Source of the DNA: JALZAA01 sp035316025
GTDB taxonomy: Bacteria; Actinomycetota; Acidimicrobiia; IMCC26256; JACDBD01
DNA: 29,053 nt
Reading direction: 5' to 3'
NCBI GenBank assembly: GCA_035316025.1
Contig: DATFXL010000128.1
Location: forward strand, 1 to 29,053
A program made the position numbers and the translations under genes. The stretch's first letter is position 1, and each line of letters opens with the position of its first letter. This document shows positions 17,332 through 24,983 of the stretch, one piece after another. Below the pieces are notes generated by a model. That model saw only the letters and a program-made list of their open reading frames with translations, was not told where the DNA came from and did no database searches.

Positions 17332-18948
17332 TCAGCCGAGTCGGGCGTCGGGGAACGGAAGCGCGCCCGCGTTCTCGCCCACCTCCGTGGCATCGGGCCC
17401 GGCCGCGACGACCACGGACTGCGCACCAGGGGCGGAGAACGAGCCGTCGCTCGCGATTACGGCTGAGGCACCGTCGACAATGACGCCTACCGGCTGGAGT
17501 GGCCGGCGCGACCACGTCTGGTAACGCGCGAGTGCGATGCGGCACAGCCGGTCGATCGCGGACTGATCTTCGACGACACCGAGGTCGACGTCGAGCCCCG
17601 GACGGCCATCCTCGAGCTGTACGACGGCGGGATAGAACGCGAATCGAGGGCCGAACACGACGTGCTTGGTGCGGCGCGCCGCCGTCCACGAGAACACGAC
17701 AGCGAACGCGTGGATCATCGCGAGCTCCGCGTTCGGGCCGACGGCTGTGCCCGTGCCGTCATCGGAGAGACGCGCCACCGGGTACGTCTGTTGGATCAGT
17801 CGGAGCGCGGCCAGGCCCGCCTCGGCCTCGGTGGCCGCGTCGGCCAGCCACGGCGCCAGCTCGGTGCCGAGGGGGTCGTCTCCGGCGTCGGCCCAGGCGC
17901 CCGCGGCCGCCCGAGCGGCGGTGAGGTGATCTCGGAGTGCCCGCACGGCGTTCGGCCAGCCGGGGTCATCGGCGGATCGGAGGACGGCTGTGGTCAGCAC
18001 GTGCGCGTCGAGGTGCTCGGCGGCCCGCACGGGGCTGTCGGCGCATGCCGTCGCGATGGCGCCGAGCGCGGCTGCGCGCGACCTCCCGACGGCCGCGATG
18101 GCGCGTGACCACGAAGCATCTGGGTCGTATTCCTCGGGGTCGCACAGGTAAGCGGCCGCCGTCGCCAGGGGCACCTGGGAGGCGTACGCCTGCAGCATGG
18201 GATTGCAGAGCACGCCGTCCAGCTCGTCGGTGAGATCCGCCGTCCGACCGCGATACGGACCGAGGTGCAGGGATCGAACCATGGTGCCGTCGTTGACGGG
18301 ATAGTTGTCCCACAGGAGCGGACGCCGGCCGGCGAGCGAGCTCGCCCACGCCCGCGCGTCGGCGGCACGGATGACGGGCGAGCACACGGTGGGACCCGTC
18401 CACATGACATCGACTTCGGGCGGGAGCTCGTCGGCGAGGCTTTCGAGATACGCCGTGGGGCGTGTGCCGACGTACTCGGTGGGGACGACGGTCAGGTGCA
18501 CGTCGGCGCGCCGGCGGCGCAGCGCGTCGAGCAGCCACGCGGCCATCTGGGCCTGCTCGACGGCGAGGCCGGGACGGGTCGGGATGTCGTCGAGCGCGAG
18601 GACGAGCCAGTCGACGCCGAGGTCGAGCATCGGCGCCAGCTTGTCGACGAGTAGGCCTTGATCGCGCCTTCCTCCGTAGTCGATATCGAGGCCCGGAGAG
18701 AGCGCGAACCCAAACCGGGTGTCGTGTTGCGCCGCGTGCTCCACCAGCGTGCGGAAGTCGGCGAGCTCCGACGAGTCGTAGCGGTCGCGCCAACGGTCCC
18801 GGTGCTTCGGATCCGATTTTGGCGCGTAGACGTACGCGTTCATCCCGCGGACGGCGAGGAACTCGATCACCGTGCACCGATCGGCGAACGACCACGGCGG
18901 ACCGTAGAAGCCTTCGATGACTCCGCGCAACGGGACCCGCCGAGGCAC
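17332..18948 (-). CDS. GH84 beta-N-acetylglucosaminidase (O-GlcNAcase/hyaluronidase family), no signal peptide
   Basis: This 538-residue protein belongs to glycoside hydrolase family 84, which removes beta-linked N-acetylglucosamine with substrate-assisted catalysis. GVIEGFYGPPWS at residues 9-20 is the family start signature, followed by NAYVYAPKSDPKHRDRWRD; the catalytic aspartate pair is D120-D121 in LVLALDDIP, and PLLWDNYPVNDG later matches the conserved sugar-binding loop. The catalytic domain begins at the N-terminus, so no signal peptide or anchor is present and a cytosolic location is inferred. The C-terminal third is a helical/linker region plus an alpha/beta tail. The GTG start is 6 bases after a TAGCCT hexamer, predicting a leaderless message. 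Confidence 0.9.
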   Translation of the reverse strand: MPRRVPLRGVIEGFYGPPWSFADRCTVIEFLAVRGMNAYVYAPKSDPKHRDRWRDRYDSSELADFRTLVEHAAQHDTRFGFALSPGLDIDYGGRRDQGLLVDKLAPMLDLGVDWLVLALDDIPTRPGLAVEQAQMAAWLLDALRRRRADVHLTVVPTEYVGTRPTAYLESLADELPPEVDVMWTGPTVCSPVIRAADARAWASSLAGRRPLLWDNYPVNDGTMVRSLHLGPYRGRTADLTDELDGVLCNPMLQAYASQVPLATAAAYLCDPEEYDPDASWSRAIAAVGRSRAAALGAIATACADSPVRAAEHLDAHVLTTAVLRSADDPGWPNAVRALRDHLTAARAAAGAWADAGDDPLGTELAPWLADAATEAEAGLAALRLIQQTYPVARLSDDGTGTAVGPNAELAMIHAFAVVFSWTAARRTKHVVFGPRFAFYPAVVQLEDGRPGLDVDLGVVEDQSAIDRLCRIALARYQTWSRRPLQPVGVIVDGASAVIASDGSFSAPGAQSVVVAAGPDATEVGENAGALPFPDARLG

Positions 18949-18953
18949 TTCGG

Positions 18954-18959
18954 TAGGCT
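18954..18959 (+). promoter_or_regulatory. Putative -10 element for the acyl-CoA ligase operon
   Basis: TAGGCT on the plus strand, 26 bases before the ATG at 18986. The implied leader of about 20 bases contains the run GGGGGGA as a ribosome binding site. Confidence 0.4.
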
Positions 18960-18960
18960 A
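18955..18960 (-). promoter_or_regulatory. Putative -10 element of leaderless GH84 promoter
   Basis: TAGCCT on the minus strand ends 6 bases before the GTG at 18948. It overlaps the plus-strand TAGGCT of the divergent operon by five bases, so the two promoters could not be occupied at once. Confidence 0.45.
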
Positions 18961-18985
18961 CCGACGACTTTCGGGGGGACGGCCG

Positions 18986-20551
18986 ATGAGCCCAATGCCG
19001 GATCTGCTTCGTATGCACGCGGATGCTTTGGGCGACCGCGCCGCGGTCATCGTCGACGAGGCCGGTGGCGGCCGGCCGGCGGCGGTCACGTTCGGCGAGC
19101 TGAACAGGACGGTGAACCGGCTCGCTCACGGGCTCCGGAACCTCGGGATGCGACCGGGAGAGCGCCTCGTGTGGTGCGGCCCGAACTCGCTCGAGGTCAT
19201 CGCGACGATCCACGCCGCGCGTAAGGCACGCCAGATCGCGGTGCCGCTCTCGTACCGCTTCAACGCCGACGAGATGCAGTACGTGATCGACAACTCCGAC
19301 GCGACGCTCGTCGTCGTCGATGCCGAGCAGGCACCGGTCGTGGCGCAGATTCGCGACCGCATCCCGAAGGTGCGGGCCCTGATCGCGTTCGGTCGCGAAG
19401 TGCCGACCGGGTTCGACGCGTGGGACGCGCTCCTGGCGGCCCAGCCCGATACCGAGCCCGAGGCGGAGGAAGGCTCGGCCGACGCCGTCGGCGCCCAGAT
19501 GCTCTACACGTCGGGTACCACCGGGAAGCCGAAGGGCGCCGTCCGCACGACGAGCGACCCCGTCATCGTGGGCGCGCTGTTGGGCGAGCTGGGTCTCGTG
19601 CCGGGCAGCGAGGTCCACATCACGACGGGTCCCCTCTACCACTCGGGCCCGCTCGCGTTCGCCGTGATCAGCCACACCTTGGGCTGCCCGGTCGTCGTGC
19701 TGCGCAAGTTCGAACCCGTCGCCTGGCTGCGCCTCGTGAAGGAGCACCGCGTCACGAACACGTTCTCGGCGCCCACGCAGCTCAAGCGCCTCGTCAGCCT
19801 GCCGCCGGGGGAGCTCGCGCGGGCCGACCTGTCCTCGATGCGGTGCCTCATCGCGAACGCAGCTCCCGTGCCGTACGCGCTCAAGCAGGAGGTGGTGGCG
19901 AAGCTCGGCGAGGGCTTCCTGTACGAGGTGTACGGCTCGACGGAGCTCGGCATCGTGACCGTGCTCAAGCCCGCCGACCAGCTCCGGAAGCCGGGTTCGT
20001 GCGGGAAGGTGTACGGAGGCATCGAGGTGAAGCTCGTCCGGGACGACGGCACGGAAGCCGATATCGGTGAGCCGGGGGAGCTGTTCATCCGCACCGGGCT
20101 CGCGATGGACGGCTATCACCGCACCGACGAGCAGCTGACCGAGTTGCGGGACAGTGGGTGGAAGTCGGTCGGGGATGTCGCGTACCGCGACGACGAAGGC
20201 TTCCTGTACATCAACGACCGAAAAAAAGACATGATCATCTCAGGCGGCGTGAACATCTATCCCGCCGAGATCGAGGCCGTGCTCCACGAGCACCCGCAGG
20301 TCCTCGACGTCGCCGTGTTCGGGATCCCCGACGACGAATGGGGCGAGAGCGTCTACGCCGTCGTCCAGCCCAAGTCGGGGGAGAGCATTGATCTCACGGA
20401 GCTCCGCGTGTTCGTCGAGCAGCGCGTCGCCGGCTACAAGCGCCCGCGTCGGTACGAGCTGCGCGACGAGCTGCCGCGCACCGACGCGGGAAAGCTCCTC
20501 AAGCGCGTCCTGCGCGATGAGTTCTGGCAGGACCGCGCCACCGCGGTGTGA
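18986..20551 (+). CDS. AMP-forming acyl-CoA synthetase (FadD-like)
   Basis: This 521-residue ANL-superfamily ligase activates a carboxylic acid to its acyl-CoA through an acyl-adenylate. The P-loop is YTSGTTGKPKGA (starting at residue 174), followed by YEVYGSTELG, GWKSVGDVAYRDDEGFLYINDRKKDMI (hinge region) and the C-terminal TDAGKLLKR with the catalytic lysine at 503. The acyl substrate cannot be told; medium/long-chain fatty or aromatic acids are possible. The ATG at 18986 follows a GGGGGGA ribosome binding site; an open frame extends upstream into the divergent gene but encodes basic non-conserved residues. Its TGA overlaps the next gene by GTGA. Confidence 0.9.
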   Translation: MSPMPDLLRMHADALGDRAAVIVDEAGGGRPAAVTFGELNRTVNRLAHGLRNLGMRPGERLVWCGPNSLEVIATIHAARKARQIAVPLSYRFNADEMQYVIDNSDATLVVVDAEQAPVVAQIRDRIPKVRALIAFGREVPTGFDAWDALLAAQPDTEPEAEEGSADAVGAQMLYTSGTTGKPKGAVRTTSDPVIVGALLGELGLVPGSEVHITTGPLYHSGPLAFAVISHTLGCPVVVLRKFEPVAWLRLVKEHRVTNTFSAPTQLKRLVSLPPGELARADLSSMRCLIANAAPVPYALKQEVVAKLGEGFLYEVYGSTELGIVTVLKPADQLRKPGSCGKVYGGIEVKLVRDDGTEADIGEPGELFIRTGLAMDGYHRTDEQLTELRDSGWKSVGDVAYRDDEGFLYINDRKKDMIISGGVNIYPAEIEAVLHEHPQVLDVAVFGIPDDEWGESVYAVVQPKSGESIDLTELRVFVEQRVAGYKRPRRYELRDELPRTDAGKLLKRVLRDEFWQDRATAV

Positions 20552-21213
20552 CCGGTACCGCTCCTCGCATCCTGTCCGAACACGAATCGAAACGCGTCCT
20601 CCGCGACGCCGGCGTGCCCGTGCTCGACGAGCACGTGGTCGACACGCCGAACGAGGCGGTCCGCGCCGCTCGACAGCTCGGACTCGACGAAGGCGTGGTC
20701 GTGAAGTTGTGCGGCGAGGGTGTTGCGCACAAGACCGAGCGCGGGCTCGTCCGGCTCGATCTACACGGCGCCGACGACGTGCGGGAGGCGGCCCAGGCGG
20801 TGCTCACCGCCGCGACCGCAGAGGACGGATCGGTCGGCGTCCTCGTCGCGCCGATGGTGCACGGCAGTCGGGAGCTCATCGCGGGCCTGGTGCGCGATCC
20901 ACAGTTCGGGGCCTGTGTCATGGTCGGCATCGGCGGCGTGCTCGCGGAGGCGCTCGCCGACGTCGCGTTCCGGCTCGTTCCCATCGAGCGCGTGGACGCC
21001 GAGGACATGCTCGACGGCCTCGGCGCCCAGTCGCTGTTCGGTCCCGTACGGGGTGAGCCGCCCGTCGACCGGAACGCGGTCATCGACGCGCTGCTCGCGA
21101 TATCGGGGTTGGCGGAGTCACGGCCGGACATCGTCTCTGTCGACATCAATCCGCTCGTCGTCGTGGACGGCCGCCCGATCGCGGTCGACGCCCTGGTCGA
21201 GGTGAGCGCATGA
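20548..21213 (+). CDS. ADP-forming acyl-CoA synthetase, beta (ATP-grasp) subunit
   Basis: This 221-residue ATP-grasp protein matches the beta subunit of ADP-forming acetyl/acyl-CoA synthetase, which interconverts acyl-CoA + ADP + Pi and acid + ATP + CoA. Visible parts are ILSEHESKRVLRDAGVPV (subdomain start), GVVVKLCGEGVAHKTERGLVRLDL (nucleotide-binding lysine and HKTE motif), VLVAPMVHGSRELIAGLVRDPQFG and the DINPLVV metal-binding end. It is a separate subunit, as in archaeal ACD, rather than fused as in many bacteria. GTGA overlap with the ligase upstream and ATGA overlap with the alpha subunit downstream imply coupled synthesis. Confidence 0.87.
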   Translation: MTGTAPRILSEHESKRVLRDAGVPVLDEHVVDTPNEAVRAARQLGLDEGVVVKLCGEGVAHKTERGLVRLDLHGADDVREAAQAVLTAATAEDGSVGVLVAPMVHGSRELIAGLVRDPQFGACVMVGIGGVLAEALADVAFRLVPIERVDAEDMLDGLGAQSLFGPVRGEPPVDRNAVIDALLAISGLAESRPDIVSVDINPLVVVDGRPIAVDALVEVSA

Positions 21214-22682
21214 CCCGGCCCTCGCCCGAGCAGTGGAAGGCACTGTTCGAGCCGCGTGGGGTCGTGGTCGCGGGCGCGTCCACCCATCCCGGCAAGTTCG
21301 GGTTCGTCGCGCTCCACAACATCCTCCGGCACGACTATCCCGGTGCGGTGTTCGCCACCAACCGCGAAGGCGGCGACATCCTCGGCCGCCGAGCGCTCAC
21401 GTCCGTCGAGGAGCTTCCCGCGGGCGCGGCCGATCTTGTCTTCGTCTGCACGCCGGCTCAGGCGAACCCCGACCTGCTCAAGGCATGCGCGGCCAAGGGC
21501 GTGCGAGCTGCCTTCGTGACGTCGGCGGGATATGGAGAGGCGGGCGCAGAGGGCCGCGCGGCCGAGCGTGCGCTCGTCGAGCTTGCGAAAGAGCTCGACA
21601 TGCTCCTCGCGGGGCCGAACGGGCAAGGCGTCGTGTCGACACCGGCATCCCTTTGCGCGCAGATCGTCGCTCCGTACCCGCCGCCGGGGGGCATCGGCAT
21701 CGTGAGCCAATCAGGGAACTTCGTGTCGTCGTTCCAGAACTACGCCGTGCAGACGAGTGTGGGTGTGAGTCGCGCGGTCTCGGCGGGGAACGCCGCCGCC
21801 GTCACCGTGCCGGACTTCCTCGAGTTCTTCGCGGACGACGACGCGACGACGATTGCACTCGCGTACGTCGAAGGCGTCAACGATGGACGCGCCTTCTTCG
21901 AGCGCATCCGCGACGTGGCCCGCCGCAAGCCGCTCGTCCTCCTCAAAGGCGGCGTGACCACGGGCGGTCAACGGGCGGCGGCGTCGCACACCGGGGCGCT
22001 CGCCTCCAACGAGCGCATCTTCGACGGCATGTGTCAACAGGCGGGCGCGACCAGTCCCGCCACCGTCGAGGAGGCGTTCGAGGCGGCGGCGACGTTCGCG
22101 ACGCAACCTCTCCCGCGCGGCCCGCGGGTGGCGGTTCTCACCACCGCTGGCGGCTGGGGAGTCGTCACGGCCGACGCCGTCACGCGCGCCGGCCTCGAGC
22201 TGCTCCGCCTTCCGGACGACCTGCGCGCCGCCATCGACGGGAAGCTCCCGCCGCGCTGGAGTCGCAACAACCCGGTTGACCTCGCCGGCGCCGAGACACG
22301 TGACACGATTCCTGAGGTCATGGAGCTCATCGCCTCGCACGAGGCCGTCGACGCGGTCGTCTATCTGGGGATCGGCATCCAGTCCAACCAGGCGCGGCTG
22401 ATGCGAACCGGGCCGTTCTATCCCGACCACGGGCTCGAGCGGATCGTCGCCTACCACGAGCGTCAGGACGAGCGTTTCGCCCACGCGGCGGCCGACATCT
22501 CGGACGCGACGGGGAAACCGATCCTCACCGCGACGGAGCTCGCGGTGGCCGATCCCGACAATGCCGGACCACGCGCGGTCCGCGCCACCGGGCGCGTGTG
22601 CTACCCATCGTCGAATCGCGCCGTCACCGCGCTGGCGCACCTGTACCGGTACGCGCGCTTCCGCCGGCGCAGAGGCCTGTGA
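21210..22682 (+). CDS. ADP-forming acyl-CoA synthetase, alpha (CoA-binding, phospho-His) subunit
   Basis: This 490-residue partner contains a CoA-binding Rossmann domain (VVVAGASTHPGKFGFVALHN, then ADLVFVCTPAQANPDLLK) and two succinyl-CoA-synthetase-like flavodoxin domains. IGIVSQSGNFVSSFQNYA and SAGNAAAVTVPDFLEFF are typical. The phosphohistidine is expected at H260 in ASHTGALASNERIFDG. A later region (VAVLTTAGGWGVVTADAVTRAG) fits the third domain of these enzymes. The family works with acetate, branched-chain, aryl or other acids; which one is used here is unknown. It starts at the ATGA overlap with the beta subunit and ends in a GTGA overlap with the carboxypeptidase gene. Confidence 0.87.
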   Translation: MTRPSPEQWKALFEPRGVVVAGASTHPGKFGFVALHNILRHDYPGAVFATNREGGDILGRRALTSVEELPAGAADLVFVCTPAQANPDLLKACAAKGVRAAFVTSAGYGEAGAEGRAAERALVELAKELDMLLAGPNGQGVVSTPASLCAQIVAPYPPPGGIGIVSQSGNFVSSFQNYAVQTSVGVSRAVSAGNAAAVTVPDFLEFFADDDATTIALAYVEGVNDGRAFFERIRDVARRKPLVLLKGGVTTGGQRAAASHTGALASNERIFDGMCQQAGATSPATVEEAFEAAATFATQPLPRGPRVAVLTTAGGWGVVTADAVTRAGLELLRLPDDLRAAIDGKLPPRWSRNNPVDLAGAETRDTIPEVMELIASHEAVDAVVYLGIGIQSNQARLMRTGPFYPDHGLERIVAYHERQDERFAHAAADISDATGKPILTATELAVADPDNAGPRAVRATGRVCYPSSNRAVTALAHLYRYARFRRRRGL

Positions 22683-24127
22683 CCCGCGGCCACGACACGC
22701 TCCGCCGGATCATCGCGTTCGTCCTCGTCGCCGCCGCGTTCGGCTGCGCGTATGTCGCGTTTCGGGATGACAACGCGCCGGCGGCGTCCACGACGAAGGC
22801 CCGCCTCGCGACTCCGCTGTGGTCACCGCGTCGGATCCCGCAGCCGATCGTCGACGCGGTCGGCGCGCAGCGGCTCCAAGCGAGCCTCGATGCCGAGGTG
22901 GGCACCGGACAGACGTGTGTCGCGGCGAACGCGGGCTCTGGTGATATTGCGTCGCACAACTCCACCCTTGCGTTGACTCCTGCCTCGACCCAGAAGCTGT
23001 TGACCAGCGCGGCCGCGCTCTCGACGATGGGCCCCGGCTTCAAGTACGAGACGAAGGGAGTCGCGGCGTCCGATCCCGCGAACGGGACAGTCGAGCGGCT
23101 CTGGCTCGTCGGTGCCGGCGATCCGTCGTTGAGCACACCCGACTATCAGGCCATGGTCGAGTCGAACCCGCGACGTGACGCCGAGGAGCAGGCGACCGGC
23201 CCGAGCAAGTCCTTGACCTCGCTCGCCTCGCTTGCGGATGCGATCGTCGCCGGCGGCGTGCGCAACATTCCTGGTGGCGTGCAAGGGGACGACTCGCGCT
23301 ACGAAGCGCTGCGCTACCTGCCCTCGTGGGATCCGACGTACCGCACTGACCCCGAGATCGGTGCGATCAGCGCGCTGACCGTGAACCACGGCATCAATAC
23401 GGTGCAGCCGAGGCTCACGCCCGTGGACGACCCCGCGGTATTCGCGGCGACCAAGCTCAGTGATCTGCTCCGAGCGCGAGGTGTCTCCGTGGGCCAGCCC
23501 GGAAGATCCACGGCGCCGAACGGTGCCAAGACAATCGGGTCGGTTCAGTCCGCACCGCTTCGCGACCTCGTCGGCGCGGCGATCGAGTCCAGCGACAACC
23601 TCGCCATGGAGATGTTCGCTCGCGAGATCGGCCTCAAAGCGACGAACCAGGGGACCACGGCAGCTGGCGCGAAAGCGATCGTCGACAGGATCCATGCGCT
23701 CGGCGTCCAAGTAGACGGTGTCACGCTCGTCGATGGGTCCGGCCTTGATTACGGCAATCGGGTCTCCTGCCAGGCGCTGTTGAGCGCTTTGGCCCTGGGC
23801 ACACGACCGGAGTTCAACGCCCTCCGGGACGGTCTCGCAGTCGCCGGACAGACCGGAACGCTGGCCGATGAGTTTCGCGGGTCTTCGCTGGCGGGGAAGC
23901 TGCGTGGCAAGACCGGCTCACTATCGGGCGTCACGGGCTTGGCAGGTTTTGTGGACAACGGTCGGCCCGTTCTCTTCTCGTACATCGCCAACGGCGGCTT
24001 CGGACGGGGAGCGGGCGTCGCCATGCGCGCACGCATCGCCCAGATCGTGGGCACCTTCCCGGACGCGCCCGCCCCCGACCAGCTGGTGCCGGTGCCGAAC
24101 CCACCCGTCCCATCAACGCGTCCGTGA
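22679..24127 (+). CDS. dacB: D-alanyl-D-alanine carboxypeptidase/endopeptidase, S13 (PBP4/DacB) family
   Basis: This 482-residue class C-type penicillin-binding protein trims or cleaves peptidoglycan peptides. A transmembrane or uncleaved signal helix is seen at about residues 10-28 (RIIAFVLVAAAFGCAYVAF). The catalytic motifs are S103-T-Q-K106, S305-D-N307 and K411-T-G413, in the order of the family, with the extra S13 domain inserted between STQK and SDN. The C-terminus is proline-rich. The GTG at 22679 overlaps the acyl-CoA synthetase alpha stop; an open frame extends earlier but has no membrane segment upstream. Codon coupling to an acyl-CoA operon is unusual. It ends just before a small tandem repeat. 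Confidence 0.9.
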   Translation: MTRGHDTLRRIIAFVLVAAAFGCAYVAFRDDNAPAASTTKARLATPLWSPRRIPQPIVDAVGAQRLQASLDAEVGTGQTCVAANAGSGDIASHNSTLALTPASTQKLLTSAAALSTMGPGFKYETKGVAASDPANGTVERLWLVGAGDPSLSTPDYQAMVESNPRRDAEEQATGPSKSLTSLASLADAIVAGGVRNIPGGVQGDDSRYEALRYLPSWDPTYRTDPEIGAISALTVNHGINTVQPRLTPVDDPAVFAATKLSDLLRARGVSVGQPGRSTAPNGAKTIGSVQSAPLRDLVGAAIESSDNLAMEMFAREIGLKATNQGTTAAGAKAIVDRIHALGVQVDGVTLVDGSGLDYGNRVSCQALLSALALGTRPEFNALRDGLAVAGQTGTLADEFRGSSLAGKLRGKTGSLSGVTGLAGFVDNGRPVLFSYIANGGFGRGAGVAMRARIAQIVGTFPDAPAPDQLVPVPNPPVPSTRP

Positions 24128-24141
24128 TGAGTCCGTGATAA
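24120..24141 (+). repeat. 11-bp imperfect tandem repeat at the end of dacB
   Basis: GTCCGTGATGA is followed directly by GTCCGTGATAA, 10 of 11 bases identical. The first copy contains the dacB stop codon, the second sits before the ribosome binding site of the next gene. Confidence 0.6.
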
Positions 24142-24146
24142 GGAGG
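24140..24146 (+). promoter_or_regulatory. Ribosome binding site of the holin-like gene
   Basis: AAGGAGG, 5 bases before the GTG at 24152. It fixes the start and allows re-initiation 24 bases after the dacB stop. Confidence 0.75.
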
Positions 24147-24151
24147 AAGGC

Positions 24152-24505
24152 GTGAGCGACCCGGCGCCCCGCGCGGGGGAGGACCGCAACCCGCCGCTGC
24201 CGCAGCTCGTCGGCGAGCTGTGGCAGCTGATCGTCGCGTACTTCAGGCAGGAGACGGTCGTCCCGCTGCAGCAGCTCGGGCGGTGGATCGCGTTCGGCAT
24301 CCTGGGCGCCGTCCTCCTCGGCGTGGGCGTGTTGCTGCTCGCCACAGCCGGCCTCCGCGCCCTTCAGGAGGAGACGGGGAGCACCTTCACCGGGAACCTG
24401 TCGTGGATCCCGTACATGATCATGTTCGCCGCACTCGTCGTCGGCGGCGCGATCACATGGAAGGCTCGCGGCGTCCAGCGCCGCCGAAAGGCTGCTTCAC
24501 GATGA
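24152..24505 (+). CDS. Holin-like (Holin-X/phage holin superfamily III type) membrane protein
   Basis: This 117-residue protein has a polar N-terminus with an amphipathic helix (QLVGELWQLIVAYFRQETVVPLQQLG), then two membrane helices at about residues 48-70 and 88-108, and a short basic C-terminus (ARGVQRRRKAASR). The arrangement resembles the actinobacterial Holin-X family, chromosomally encoded proteins that share a fold with phage holins but have no known lytic role. No phage genes surround it. It starts at GTG after AAGGAGG and overlaps the next gene by ATGA, forming a three-gene membrane cluster. Confidence 0.7.
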   Translation: MSDPAPRAGEDRNPPLPQLVGELWQLIVAYFRQETVVPLQQLGRWIAFGILGAVLLGVGVLLLATAGLRALQEETGSTFTGNLSWIPYMIMFAALVVGGAITWKARGVQRRRKAASR

Positions 24506-24744
24506 GCACCATGGGTGACGGCAACACCGATACCAGCCCCGTCGGCGACCGGCCGATCACGCGCGCCGATCTCGAGGCCAAGTTCAGCCAGCTGCGCGGC
24601 TCGACGACCGCGACCCAGACACAGCGCAACGTCGGGGTCATGGCGGTGGTCGTCGCGGGTGTGGCGCTGGTGCTCGGCGCGTACCTGTTCGGGCGACTCC
24701 GCGGGCGCAAGCGCCGCACCATCGTGGAGGTAGTGCGCGCATGA
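24502..24744 (+). CDS. Small single-pass membrane protein (DUF3618-like)
   Basis: The product has 80 residues: a polar N-terminal half with ITRADLEAKFSQLRGS, one membrane helix at about residues 43-62 (NVGVMAVVVAGVALVLGAYLFG) and a basic tail RLRGRKRRT. The pattern of an acidic/amphipathic helix then one transmembrane segment is reminiscent of DUF3618-type actinobacterial proteins that accompany Holin-X proteins, but I cannot confirm the family. The ATG at 24502 is in an ATGA overlap with the holin-like gene and its stop overlaps the following gene, so all three are likely co-translated. The long open frame upstream of this start is out of phase with the holin gene. Confidence 0.68.
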   Translation: MSTMGDGNTDTSPVGDRPITRADLEAKFSQLRGSTTATQTQRNVGVMAVVVAGVALVLGAYLFGRLRGRKRRTIVEVVRA

Positions 24745-24947
24745 TGGATGTCCTCCTGCGCCTCGCGCGTACCGGGCTGCGGCGCGGTATCCGCACAGGA
24801 TCACGCCGGTGGCTGATGACCGGCATCACCGCAGGCCTACTCGCGCTCGTCCGGCGCGCGCTGACCGAGTCGCCGAAGACGGTGTACCGAGCAGAGCTGA
24901 AGCCCGGCGAGCGCCTCGAGATCCGCACGCTACCGCCCAACCCGTAG
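24741..24947 (+). CDS. Small basic protein, unknown function (68 aa)
   Basis: I do not recognise this protein. It starts at the ATGA overlap with the preceding gene. The N-terminal half is basic with arginine-rich helices (LLRLARTGLRRGIRTGSRRW) followed by a short hydrophobic stretch (LMTGITAGLLALVRRAL) and ends in a small beta-like tail (VYRAELKPGERLEIRTLPPNP). It may bind the membrane surface through the basic helix. It is probably the third member of the holin-like cluster. A transcription start for the tRNA-modification genes appears to lie directly downstream. Confidence 0.6.
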   Translation: MMDVLLRLARTGLRRGIRTGSRRWLMTGITAGLLALVRRALTESPKTVYRAELKPGERLEIRTLPPNP

Positions 24948-24969
24948 CATTCCGGTCGAACCCCGCCGG

Positions 24970-24975
24970 TACCCT
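24970..24975 (+). promoter_or_regulatory. Putative -10 element of a leaderless promoter for the sulfur-carrier gene
   Basis: TACCCT ends 8 bases before the GTG at 24984. With the 36-base gap after the previous gene, it suggests a separate transcription unit beginning with the sulfur carrier. No -35 was seen. Confidence 0.45.
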
Positions 24976-24983
24976 GGTGGGCC

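Larger units (their letters stand above)
18951..18963. repeat. 13-bp inverted repeat in the divergent GH84/acyl-CoA ligase promoter region
   Basis: CGGTAG and CTACCG flank a single G, giving a perfect dyad. It contains the candidate -10 hexamers of both divergent genes, and so could be a shared operator or simply the result of two overlapping opposed promoters. Confidence 0.6.

Noticed and set aside
17966..20119. 717-codon minus-strand open frame spanning GH84 and the acyl-CoA ligase
   Set aside because: It crosses two real genes in other frames and is arginine-rich without motifs; GC-driven absence of stops explains it.
24152..24505. Remnant prophage signalled by the holin-like gene
   Set aside because: No endolysin, structural, integrase or att-like repeat is present; the protein type is common on actinobacterial chromosomes.
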